Of a DNA stretch of 64,000 bases, positions 18,759-26,292 are shown piece by piece (the first letter of the stretch is position 1; each line of letters opens with the position of its first letter). Source of the DNA: Bacteroidia bacterium. Its GTDB lineage: Bacteria; Bacteroidota; Bacteroidia; J057. Where the stretch lies: positions 310,001 through 374,000 of the forward strand of contig JAWKNO010000002.1 in the NCBI GenBank assembly GCA_041391665.1, given 5' to 3'. Below the pieces are notes generated by a model. The model was not told the origin of the DNA. It did no database searches and saw nothing but the letters and a program-made list of their open reading frames with translations. Both the position numbers and the translations under genes were made by a program.

Positions 18759-19517
18759 TCAATCCCAAATACTCATATAGGAAGGTTTGAGAATGTCTAT
18801 ATCACCCACTACCTGGCTTAAAGGGATGGATGTGGGACCCGAGAATCTAATTTTTTTAAAAGTGTCTGTATTTCTAAATGAAAGGATTTCTGCTGAAACA
18901 ATTTTTGAAAAACTGGTTATTACTCTCACCTCGGTCTCCGGGCAATAATAACCTGGTCTTCCTTCATATTGGAGACCTTCCTGTTTTACCTGCTTTTTTA
19001 GCATCTCAAAAGATAACTCAACCTCTAGCGTTTTTTGTGGAGATTCTGTAAATATTACTGTATAATGGTACTCATGGGTAAAATCATACCAACAGTTTAC
19101 GGTTTCAATTCTTGGTTTGTAAACATATGATCCAATTCCAATGAGCATACTGGAAAAGAATACCAGAACTTTTTCCCAGACAAAACGATTTACCTGTTCT
19201 GTTGTTGGTGTGAACAAAACGAGCAATAGAGCTACTACTAAAGGCATAATAGGCATGATCATTCTGCCATAATTGCCTGGGTCAAAAAAGATGATAAATC
19301 CAATCAATTCAAAATTGAAAACCATCCAAGCCCATCCGGTGAATACAAATAGACTATTTGCATGTTTGTATCTGGCGATTCCTGCTATAATCGAAGCAGC
19401 AGTGAGAATGGTTAAAAATGGAAAATGAAGACCTTCATGGAAGAGCTTGATAAATCCTGAAAGTATGCCCCATATAATTAGCAGAGTAGAAAAAAAGTAT
19501 TTAAAATACATAAGCAT
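18759..19517 (-). CDS. Uncharacterised membrane protein
   Basis: 252 residues; family not recognised. Four or five hydrophobic segments fill residues 5-140 (T-L-L-I-I-W-G-I-L-S-G-F, P-F-L-T-I-L-T-A-A-S-I-I-A-G, V-V-A-L-L-L-V-L-F, K-V-L-V-F-F-S-S-M-L-I-G). The remaining 110 residues are soluble and mixed beta/alpha. Codon use looks more A/T-rich than in its neighbours, and the gene borders the 355-bp structured gap before the tandem ATPases, so it may belong to an accessory segment. An alternative start at M3 is possible. No function is proposed. Confidence 0.7.
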   Translation of the reverse strand: MLMYFKYFFSTLLIIWGILSGFIKLFHEGLHFPFLTILTAASIIAGIARYKHANSLFVFTGWAWMVFNFELIGFIIFFDPGNYGRMIMPIMPLVVALLLVLFTPTTEQVNRFVWEKVLVFFSSMLIGIGSYVYKPRIETVNCWYDFTHEYHYTVIFTESPQKTLEVELSFEMLKKQVKQEGLQYEGRPGYYCPETEVRVITSFSKIVSAEILSFRNTDTFKKIRFSGPTSIPLSQVVGDIDILKPSYMSIWD

Positions 19518-19626
19518 CTCTGGATAAAAGCCTTTTTAGTGGTATTTTGAGAAGAACGCCCCGGAAATTGCAATTCCACGAAAGGATTTTCATAGTGGAC
19601 TATTGATAGAAAAATCGATACTCAAT

Positions 19627-19653
19627 ATGGCAATATTCCCTCGAATATGCCAT
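19627..19653. repeat. Short palindromic hairpin in the 355-bp gap
   Basis: ATGGC-A-ATATTC and GAATAT-GCCAT form an 11-bp stem with one bulged A around CCTC. It lies in the gene-free stretch 19518-19872 with two other inverted repeats. No T-tract follows, so it is not an obvious terminator. Confidence 0.5.
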
Positions 19654-19676
19654 CACTACATAGATTTACTGATCGA

Positions 19677-19784
19677 AAAGTGGTTTGCGAAAAGTTTGAT
19701 TGTATTCGATCCATATTCGTGTCGCAAGATCCCATAAGGGGAATTCGTGGTTATTTTATTCTCGGCTGGTTCGCATACCACTTT
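19677..19784. repeat. 15-bp inverted repeat with internal direct repeats
   Basis: AAAGTGGTTTGCGAA (19677-19691) is the reverse complement of TTCGCATACCACTTT (19770-19784) except at one position, with 78 bp between the arms. A direct repeat TTTGATTGTATTC (19695-19707) / TTTGATTCTATTC (19799-19811) lies beside it. I find no reading frame here; the region may be regulatory or the remnant of a mobile element. Confidence 0.55.
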
Positions 19785-19829
19785 CTTTTAAGTATAGATT
19801 TGATTCTATTCAGTAGGTTTTCGAATTAG

Positions 19830-19870
19830 TTTTTAGTAAATTAGCAATTGGATTGCAGATTTACTAAAAA
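19830..19870 (+). promoter_or_regulatory. Inverted repeat at the start of the first AAA_14 ATPase gene
   Basis: TTTTTAGTAAAT (19830-19841) and ATTTACTAAAAA (19859-19870) are perfect 12-bp arms. The inner arms GCAAT/ATTGC surround a TGG loop. The hairpin ends 2 bp before the ATG at 19873, so it could act as an operator or as an mRNA structure controlling initiation. A similar repeat precedes the second ATPase gene. Confidence 0.65.
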
Positions 19871-19872
19871 GT

Positions 19873-21033
19873 ATGCTGATAGAACGACAAATAACACAAT
19901 GTATTCGGGATTTTCGGAGATGGTTTCCAGTGGTTTATCTGGGGGGACCACGCCAAAGCGGGAAGACTACTCTGTTGCGTCATCTCCTGCCTGATTTACC
20001 TTATGCAAATTTGGAAGACGCTGATGCCCGCCGCAGGGCTGAGGAGGACCCTCGTCGATTTCTAAATGGTTTTCCTGCAGGTGCTATTTTGGATGAAGCG
20101 CAACGGGTACCTCATTTGTTTAATTACCTGCAAGGTTATGTAGATGAAGACAAAAACCGGCGTTTTGTTTTGTCCGGCTCTCAGAATTTTCTGCTTATGG
20201 AGAGCATCACACAATCACTTGCGGGCAGAGTTGGGATACTAAATCTGCTCCCACTTTCAATTTTCGAATTGGAAACCCAGCAATCTTCGCCCCGTTTGGA
20301 AGAATTTGTCTGGCGGGGCGGTTTTCCCGGGATACATGGTGAAAGAGCCGTGCCGCCTGAAATCTTTTTTGACAGTTATATCCAAACCTATCTTGAGCGG
20401 GATGTCCGGATGCTCAAAAATGTGGGTGATATATCTTCCTTCGGCAATTTTATGCGCCTGTGTGCAGGTCGGGTCGGACAGCCGCTCAACCTGAATTCTC
20501 TAGCTACAGATTCGGGAGTAGCTCCCAATACTGCCAAAGCATGGATTTCCGTGCTGGAGGCATCATATCTTGTTTTCAAGCTACCACCCTATTTTGAGAA
20601 CTTTAACAAACGCCTGATTAAGTCTCCCAAGCTGTATTTTTTTGATACGGGTTTGCTCTGCAACCTCCTCGGCATTACCTCTCCCCGTCAGTTGGAAATA
20701 CACCACAATTTTGGGAATATTATCGAAAATGCCCTCATTGTTGAATTATATAAAAAACGGACTAACGCTGGCAAACGCCCATGGTTCTGGTTTTGGCAGG
20801 ATCAGAAAAATAATGAAATTGATCTGTTAATCGAAGAAGACCTGAAGCTAAAGGCCATTGAAATCAAATCCAGCCAGACCTACAACTCCCGCCTCACGTC
20901 GGGGTTAAAGCTTTGGCAAAAAATAGCAGGCAGCCAGCCGGAAAACCAGTTTCTGGTTTATGCCGGAGAGATGGAGGCCGAACTGGAGCACGGGCGCCTC
21001 CTGCCCTGGCGAAAAGGACTGGCGTTGTTGTAA
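19873..21033 (+). CDS. AAA_14/DUF4143 ATP-binding protein (first of tandem pair)
   Basis: 386 residues. Walker A G-G-P-R-Q-S-G-K-T-T (24-33), Walker B A-I-L-D-E-A-Q-R (71-78) and sensor L-S-G-S-Q (100-104) are followed by F-x-W-R-G-G-F-P-G and Y-L-E-R-D-V-R, the layout of the AAA_14 (PF13173) plus DUF4143 family. Near the C-terminus N-E-I-D-L-L-I and K-A-I-E-I-K-S-S form a PD-(D/E)XK nuclease-like motif. These proteins are very common in bacteria and archaea; their role is not settled (proposed links to toxin/antitoxin or DNA-related functions). A paralogue follows directly and shares a virtually identical last 73 residues. The start codon is supported by alignment with the paralogue and by the adjacent inverted repeat. 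Confidence 0.93.
   Translation: MLIERQITQCIRDFRRWFPVVYLGGPRQSGKTTLLRHLLPDLPYANLEDADARRRAEEDPRRFLNGFPAGAILDEAQRVPHLFNYLQGYVDEDKNRRFVLSGSQNFLLMESITQSLAGRVGILNLLPLSIFELETQQSSPRLEEFVWRGGFPGIHGERAVPPEIFFDSYIQTYLERDVRMLKNVGDISSFGNFMRLCAGRVGQPLNLNSLATDSGVAPNTAKAWISVLEASYLVFKLPPYFENFNKRLIKSPKLYFFDTGLLCNLLGITSPRQLEIHHNFGNIIENALIVELYKKRTNAGKRPWFWFWQDQKNNEIDLLIEEDLKLKAIEIKSSQTYNSRLTSGLKLWQKIAGSQPENQFLVYAGEMEAELEHGRLLPWRKGLALL
20812..21033 (+). repeat. 222-bp near-identical 3' tract (copy 1)
   Basis: The final 222 bp, including the stop codon, match 22027-22248 with only seven differences, all synonymous. Immediately upstream (codons K-N here, H-G there) and immediately after the stop codon the two copies diverge. 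Copy boundaries at the stop codon and the block structure point to gene conversion. Confidence 0.85.
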
Positions 21034-21036
21034 TTA

Positions 21037-21068
21037 TTGAAATATTTCATATATTTTGAGTAATTTTG
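21037..21068 (+). promoter_or_regulatory. Promoter of the second AAA_14 ATPase gene
   Basis: TTG (21037-21039), 21-bp spacer, TAATTTTG (21061-21068) is an exact TAnnTTTG match. The -7 box overlaps the left arm of the inverted repeat 21051-21097, so a protein bound there would block transcription. Confidence 0.6.
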
Positions 21069-21097
21069 CAGTCGAACTTAAAATTTACTCAAAATAT
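21051..21097 (+). promoter_or_regulatory. Inverted repeat operator over the second ATPase promoter
   Basis: ATATTTTGAGTAA (21051-21063) pairs perfectly with TTACTCAAAATAT (21085-21097), extended by TTTT/AAAA with a bulged T. The arms share the core AGTAAaTT…GCA with the repeat at 19830-19870. The right arm runs over the position that corresponds to the start codon of the first paralogue. Confidence 0.65.
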
Positions 21098-21120
21098 TCA
21101 TAGAAAGGGAAGTTACCGAT

Positions 21121-22248
21121 ATGCTGCTTCGCCACCGGCAATGGTTTCCTGTAATTTACCTGGGCGGCCCGCGTCAATCTGGCAAAACGACTTTGCTGCG
21201 AAGGCTCTTTCCCGATCTCCCTTACGCAAATCTGGAGAACCCCGAAAGTCAGCTTACTGCAGTAGATGATCCGCAAAAATTTCTTGGCAGGTTTCCTCAT
21301 GGCGGTATTTTAGATGAGGCACAGCGGGTTCCTCACCTGTTTTCTTATCTTCAGGGTATCGTAGATGAAGACAAAACGAAACAATTTTTTTTATCATGTT
21401 CACAGAATTTTTTACTGATGGAAAGTATTACCCAGTCTCTTGCCGGACGGGTAGGCATTCTGAATTTGTATCCGTTTTCCTACGTGGAGCGCCAGCAAAC
21501 AGGGGAACAAACGTTGAAAGAATTTCTTTTCAAAGGAGGATTTCCTGCACTGTATGAAAGGAATACCCCTCACAATATTTTTTTCAACAATTATATTAAA
21601 ACCTATCTGGAGCGCGATGTTCGCACCCTGAAAAACGTTGGCAGCTTAACGGAATTTGCCCGATTTTTAAAGCTTTGTGCAGGTCGGGTAGGGCAGCCGC
21701 TCAATATGTCTGCACTTGCAACGGATGCAGGCATTTCTGTCAATACTGTCAAATCCTGGCTTTCGGTGCTGGAAGCTTCCTATTTCCTGTTTTTCCTGCA
21801 TCCCTATCATGTCAATTTTAATAAACGCATCACAAAAGCGCCTAAAATTTACTTTTTCGATACCGGGGTGCTTTGTTTTCTGCTGGGTCTTACTTCGGAA
21901 GATCAACTGGAAAACTACCATTTTGCGGGAAATATATTTGAAAACGCCATTATCTCAGAATTGTACAAAAAACGAACAAATTATGCCAGACAGCCTGTAT
22001 TTTGGTTCTGGCAGGATCAGCACGGCAATGAAATTGATCTGTTAATCGAAGAAGATCTGAAGCTGAAGGCCATTGAAATCAAATCCAGCCAGACCTACAA
22101 CTCCCGCCTCACGTCGGGGTTAAAGCTCTGGCAAAAAATAGCAGGCAGCCAGCCGGAAAACCAGTTTCTGGTTTATGCCGGAGAGATGGAGGCCGAGTTG
22201 GAACACGGACGCCTCCTGCCCTGGCGAAAAGGACTGGCGTTGTTGTAA
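21121..22248 (+). CDS. AAA_14/DUF4143 ATP-binding protein (second of tandem pair, shortened N-terminus)
   Basis: 375 residues from ATG 21121. Walker A G-G-P-R-Q-S-G-K-T-T and Walker B G-I-L-D-E-A-Q-R are intact. The sensor segment reads L-S-C-S-Q where the first copy has L-S-G-S-Q. The last 73 residues, including the N-E-I-D…I-E-I-K-S-S nuclease-like motif, are identical to the first copy. The reading frame continues upstream without a stop, and codons 21094-21120 encode I-F-I-E-R-E-V-T-D, which aligns gap-free with M-L-I-E-R-Q-I-T-Q of the first copy. The expected start codon is therefore ATA (21094-21096), and the protein probably begins nine residues later. It has its own promoter with an inverted repeat. 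Otherwise the family remarks for the first copy apply. Confidence 0.9.
   Translation: MLLRHRQWFPVIYLGGPRQSGKTTLLRRLFPDLPYANLENPESQLTAVDDPQKFLGRFPHGGILDEAQRVPHLFSYLQGIVDEDKTKQFFLSCSQNFLLMESITQSLAGRVGILNLYPFSYVERQQTGEQTLKEFLFKGGFPALYERNTPHNIFFNNYIKTYLERDVRTLKNVGSLTEFARFLKLCAGRVGQPLNMSALATDAGISVNTVKSWLSVLEASYFLFFLHPYHVNFNKRITKAPKIYFFDTGVLCFLLGLTSEDQLENYHFAGNIFENAIISELYKKRTNYARQPVFWFWQDQHGNEIDLLIEEDLKLKAIEIKSSQTYNSRLTSGLKLWQKIAGSQPENQFLVYAGEMEAELEHGRLLPWRKGLALL
22027..22248 (+). repeat. 222-bp near-identical 3' tract (copy 2)
   Basis: Partner of 20812-21033; seven synonymous differences (GAT/GAC, CTG/CTA, CTC/CTT, GAG/GAA, TTG/CTG, GAA/GAG, GGA/GGG). Similarity stops at the stop codon. Confidence 0.85.
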
Positions 22249-22302
22249 GGCATGGTGATACCTTTCTGCTGCCATTCCCGGTGAAGGCAAATATTAAAGG
22301 CT

Positions 22303-25300
22303 TCACTCCCGCATAAACTGTAGCGTAAATATCGATTTCCCCGAAGTGTAATGCAGAAAATACATGCCCTTACTCAACTGCTGCTGGGTATCTAGCTGAA
22401 CCCTCATTTCTCCGGGATATTTTACCCCTGTGTGTTCCAAACATACCTTACCCCGCAAATCTGTAATTTTCACCTGGTATTTTCCTGAGTACGTGTCAGT
22501 TACTTCCAGCGAGAATGTACCGCCATTGGGATTAGGGTATAAACGCCAGGTCTTGTCACTACCGGTCGGGTCCACCGAAACCTGGTTGCTGATAGTCACG
22601 GTCTGCGTGCTGGAAATGGTACAAATCCCGTCGCTTACGGTAAGTGTGATGATATATTCTCCGGTCTGTGAGTAAGTATGTTGGGGATTTGAGAGGGTGG
22701 AGGAAGTACCATCGCCAAAATCCCAGGCCCAGCTTGTGGCCTGGGCGTTATTATCTGCAAACTGTATGGCTGTTCCCGGTTGTGCAGTGGGATCTGAAAT
22801 AGAAAATTCTGCTACGGGACCTTTTCCCAGAATCCGGCAATAATAAACTTCTCGCGCAGCTGCATTGGAAAGCTGAACTTCCGAATAGGTATTCCCCGCA
22901 ATGATGGCAAATGCCGCAGTATCAACCTGTGCATTGGAAATGGTAAATGGCCCGGTAGAGATAAATTGCATGATATCGGTCCCGCCATTGGTAATGCCGG
23001 CAGAGGCTGTGGCTTCGGTAGGGATATTTTTGAGTGCCTGATATTTGCCCACGCCGTTGAACAGGAAACCAGGATTGGGGTTGGTAGTGGCATAAGCACG
23101 GAAATTGCCGGAGGAAAGCAGGCTCATCGCGTAATAATGGCTGCTGCTACCCGCAAGATCCCAGGCAAAAACCATTTTTTCGGTGGTGTCATAATTCGCC
23201 GCATTTCTTGTCCCAGGTAAACCCGTAACAGGCAGCGGGGCGATATTGATGTCCCAGTCAGCAAACAGTCCGGCGTATAGCCCTGAAACCGGTGAATTTC
23301 CCTGATTTTTGATCAGATACTGAAAGATGACCAAGTCATCATAAGGGGGATTTTTATATACAAATGTTTTATGTGTAATACTGATTCCCAGTGGAATAGC
23401 GGCCAGGTTATCAGTGAAAGTAGTAGTATAAACAAAATCTGCGCGAGGGTCTGAAAAATCTCTGTGTACCGCTTCGGTAATATTAAAATCGTTGTCCCGG
23501 ACCTGGGTATTTCTGATATGATCCGACACCTGTGTTACCGAATTTCCGGCCAGAAATCCGCCTTCAAACAAGACGTTTTCATACATATTATAGGAAACTC
23601 CCAGCCCTTCCTGCTGATAAATAAAATCATTAAACCCAAATCCACCCCTGCTGCTGATGGTGGTGTGCAGGCGATTGTGGGTAATATTGAGCCATGACTG
23701 ATTGACCCTTTGGGATATATATTCAAAATCGGTATAACCTGTTACTGGGTCTTCATAGGTGAGCCTCAGCTCAACCTCCGTATCGTTGGGGACCACAGGG
23801 GAAAGTACAATGTGGAATGTCTCTCCTGAAGAAAATGCCTGCAAACGATCTGCTTTTCCCTGATGGAAATTGCCGTCAAGCACAGTTGCAAAAACGGTGG
23901 GGGAGGTGAGGGTAATGTTCAGATTGGCTGCATCATGGAGGTAATTCAGAAAATCGACTTTCACGGTTATCGTATCTCCTGGTTTCAATTGACCATCTCC
24001 ATCTGAATCGGTAAATGTGACGGAAGTTTGCCGTACACCCGGCTTCAGCGGGTCGCTGACAGCGCGCAGCATATTTACTCTGCCGATGCCCAGATAGTCC
24101 TGATACTGTGGATTAAAGGCGTAGATATCGTCGGCGGTAATGCGTACCCTTTGTGCAGCCTGAAAAGGTGTGAAGTCAGGAAAAGCAGCCAGCGTTATAC
24201 CTGTTACAGCAGAGACAATTGGGGCGGAGGCAGACGTGCCTTTCCAGTTTCGGTAGCCGTTGTCTCCGTCAAGGCTGATGATCCGCCATCCCGGCGCAGA
24301 AATATCCACCGAATGATGAAAGGTGCTGTTGCCTTCATTATCAGGGCAGCAAAGGGTATCCCCAAAGGCGACATTGGCGACGGATATTACTTCGTCGAAA
24401 CCCGCCGGGTAAAATCGCTGATTCTGCCCGCTGTTGCCTGCGGCAGCGATAACGGCAACCCCGTGGTTGATCGTCGCATAACGAATCACATCTTCCCCAA
24501 ATCTGCTTTTAAATGAACCGCCCCACGACGCATTAATAATATCGGCTCCCTGATTTACTGCATAGACAATTCCCTGATAACCAAATATAATACTACCTAT
24601 CGAGTCGTCAGGGGCTGCTTTTACCGGCATGAAGGAGCAGTTGAATGCGGTTCCTGTAATGCCGAGGTTGTTGTCCGCCGTGGCTGCATAGGTACTCAGT
24701 ACCCAATGTCCGTGTACATTGCCGGCAGAGGGATTGTTATCTCCCGGACTTCCTGTAGTAGTACCTGCAAAGTCCCATCCGCGATAATTGTCCACATAGC
24801 CATCCAGGTCATTGTCTATGCCATCTATCGGGTCGTCCTGATTGAGAAAAATGTTGTCCTGAAGTTCCGGGTGAATCAAATTAAAACCGGCATCTACTGT
24901 CGCGATGACAATATTGCGGTCGCCTTTCCGGATATCCCAGGCCTGAAGTGCCTGGATCTGCTCATGGTGCCACATGCCCGAAAGAAAACCGGTTGTATCA
25001 GAATAGGGATCGTTGGGAATGTAGAATGGCTCGTAAATAACCCATGGTTCGGCGTATTCTACTGCATCATCTGCAAGCAGGAGGTTGACCGCATCCTCAA
25101 TTGACCATCGGGATGAATAAGAAAATTCATATACCGTAGAAAGATCCGTTAGTTTCTGTCCCCAGGCGTTGGTTTCTGTATCAGGAGGAAGGATATTGGG
25201 GAAAACGAGCCCGAGGCCTTCGGTTTTGAGGGTGCTGAGTTTTTGTTCAATACCGGGAATATGGATGATTTTTTCTTCGCAGAGATGTTTGTACGTGCTT

Positions 25301-25458
25301 TTAATCTTAAAAATCACTTTCCCTTCCACATATCGGGTATCTGGCGGAAGAGTAAAAGGTCTGTATTTTAATTCGGGCAACAGAGCCGGTTGAGCAGTGA
25401 TCTGCTGGCTGGCAAACAAGGAGATGAGCAATAAGGGTAGAAAGGTTCTCAGGTTCAT
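22303..25458 (-). CDS. Subtilisin-family (S8) serine protease with PKD and T9SS sorting domains
   Basis: 1051 residues. The signal peptide ends I-T-A-Q. After a propeptide-like region, the S8 catalytic triad is visible: Asp189 (I-A-T-V-D-A-G-F), His249 (N-V-H-G-H-W-V) and Ser409 (K-G-T-S-A-S-A-P), with the oxyanion Asn342 in A-A-G-N-S-G. About 450 residues of beta-sandwich follow, containing calcium-loop-like D-S-D-G-D-G-Q-L-K-P-G-D. A PKD domain (W-A-W-D-F-G-D-G-T-S-S-T, H-T-Y-S-Q-T-G-E-Y) is near 900-970, then a sorting domain (Y-P-N-P-N-G-G-T-F to F-M-R-E). It is a secreted or surface protease for protein degradation. It converges with the ATPase island, 54 bp apart. The final residue is E rather than R, a small deviation from the T9SS consensus. 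Confidence 0.95.
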   Translation of the reverse strand: MNLRTFLPLLLISLFASQQITAQPALLPELKYRPFTLPPDTRYVEGKVIFKIKSTYKHLCEEKIIHIPGIEQKLSTLKTEGLGLVFPNILPPDTETNAWGQKLTDLSTVYEFSYSSRWSIEDAVNLLLADDAVEYAEPWVIYEPFYIPNDPYSDTTGFLSGMWHHEQIQALQAWDIRKGDRNIVIATVDAGFNLIHPELQDNIFLNQDDPIDGIDNDLDGYVDNYRGWDFAGTTTGSPGDNNPSAGNVHGHWVLSTYAATADNNLGITGTAFNCSFMPVKAAPDDSIGSIIFGYQGIVYAVNQGADIINASWGGSFKSRFGEDVIRYATINHGVAVIAAAGNSGQNQRFYPAGFDEVISVANVAFGDTLCCPDNEGNSTFHHSVDISAPGWRIISLDGDNGYRNWKGTSASAPIVSAVTGITLAAFPDFTPFQAAQRVRITADDIYAFNPQYQDYLGIGRVNMLRAVSDPLKPGVRQTSVTFTDSDGDGQLKPGDTITVKVDFLNYLHDAANLNITLTSPTVFATVLDGNFHQGKADRLQAFSSGETFHIVLSPVVPNDTEVELRLTYEDPVTGYTDFEYISQRVNQSWLNITHNRLHTTISSRGGFGFNDFIYQQEGLGVSYNMYENVLFEGGFLAGNSVTQVSDHIRNTQVRDNDFNITEAVHRDFSDPRADFVYTTTFTDNLAAIPLGISITHKTFVYKNPPYDDLVIFQYLIKNQGNSPVSGLYAGLFADWDINIAPLPVTGLPGTRNAANYDTTEKMVFAWDLAGSSSHYYAMSLLSSGNFRAYATTNPNPGFLFNGVGKYQALKNIPTEATASAGITNGGTDIMQFISTGPFTISNAQVDTAAFAIIAGNTYSEVQLSNAAAREVYYCRILGKGPVAEFSISDPTAQPGTAIQFADNNAQATSWAWDFGDGTSSTLSNPQHTYSQTGEYIITLTVSDGICTISSTQTVTISNQVSVDPTGSDKTWRLYPNPNGGTFSLEVTDTYSGKYQVKITDLRGKVCLEHTGVKYPGEMRVQLDTQQQLSKGMYFLHYTSGKSIFTLQFMRE

Positions 25459-25566
25459 GAGCTAAAGCTAGAAAATTAAAGTATTTTTTTTCACGCAACA
25501 GTGTCACTAAATCTAACTATATGGTGTTTTAAACAAATTATAATTAAATTTAACCTCTTTTTAACT

Positions 25567-26292
25567 ATGGCCAATTATATGAATCAAAACGAGTTTCTGA
25601 AATACGCCACAAAACACGTGGGTATAAGCAGTCTGACTATGCACGACTATGTCAGCGCATCCAATCATCAGATCAACGCTTCCGTTGTTCCTAATGTTTA
25701 CGGTCTTACCCCCAACATTATTGAAGAGCGCCAGCTGAATGTGATTGCAATGGACGTTTTTTCACGTCTGATGATGGATCGCATCATTTTCCTGGGCATG
25801 CCGATCAATGATCAGGTTGCAAATATCGTCAGTGCCCAATTGCTCTTTCTCCAGTCCGCCGACGCCAGTAAGGATGTCAATATATATATCAATTCACCGG
25901 GAGGATCTGTTTATGCCGGTTTGAGTATTTATGACACTATGCAGATTATCAGCCCGGATGTCGCTACCATTTGTACCGGTATTGCTGCTTCTATGGCTGC
26001 TGTATTGCTTTGTGCCGGGGCTGCCGGTAAAAGATCCGGACTTCCGCATTCACGGGTGATGATTCACCAGCCAATGGGAGGTGCACAGGGCCAGGCTTCT
26101 GATATCGAAATTGTACACAACCAGATTCAGATCCTGAAAAAAGAACTATACGAAATCATCGCCCACCATTCCGGTCAGGAGTTTGATAAAGTATGGAAAG
26201 ATTCTGACAGAGATTACTGGATGACATCTGCTGAAGCAAAAGAATACGGCCTCGTGGACGAGGTTCTCAATACCCGCAAAAAAGATAAATAA
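25567..26292 (+). CDS. clpP: ATP-dependent Clp protease proteolytic subunit
   Basis: 241 residues from ATG 25567; the frame is open from 25501, but the extension has no homology features. ClpP forms the proteolytic tetradecamer that works with ClpX or ClpA. The catalytic triad is Ser142 (G-I-A-A-S-M-A-A), His167 (V-M-I-H-Q-P-M-G) and Asp216. The handle/strand motif Y-I-N-S-P-G-G-S-V-Y-A-G is intact. The N-terminus is about 25 residues longer than in E. coli before processing, as usual for Bacteroidota. Its stop overlaps the clpX start by one base (TAATG), so the two are translationally coupled. Confidence 0.97.
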   Translation: MANYMNQNEFLKYATKHVGISSLTMHDYVSASNHQINASVVPNVYGLTPNIIEERQLNVIAMDVFSRLMMDRIIFLGMPINDQVANIVSAQLLFLQSADASKDVNIYINSPGGSVYAGLSIYDTMQIISPDVATICTGIAASMAAVLLCAGAAGKRSGLPHSRVMIHQPMGGAQGQASDIEIVHNQIQILKKELYEIIAHHSGQEFDKVWKDSDRDYWMTSAEAKEYGLVDEVLNTRKKDK

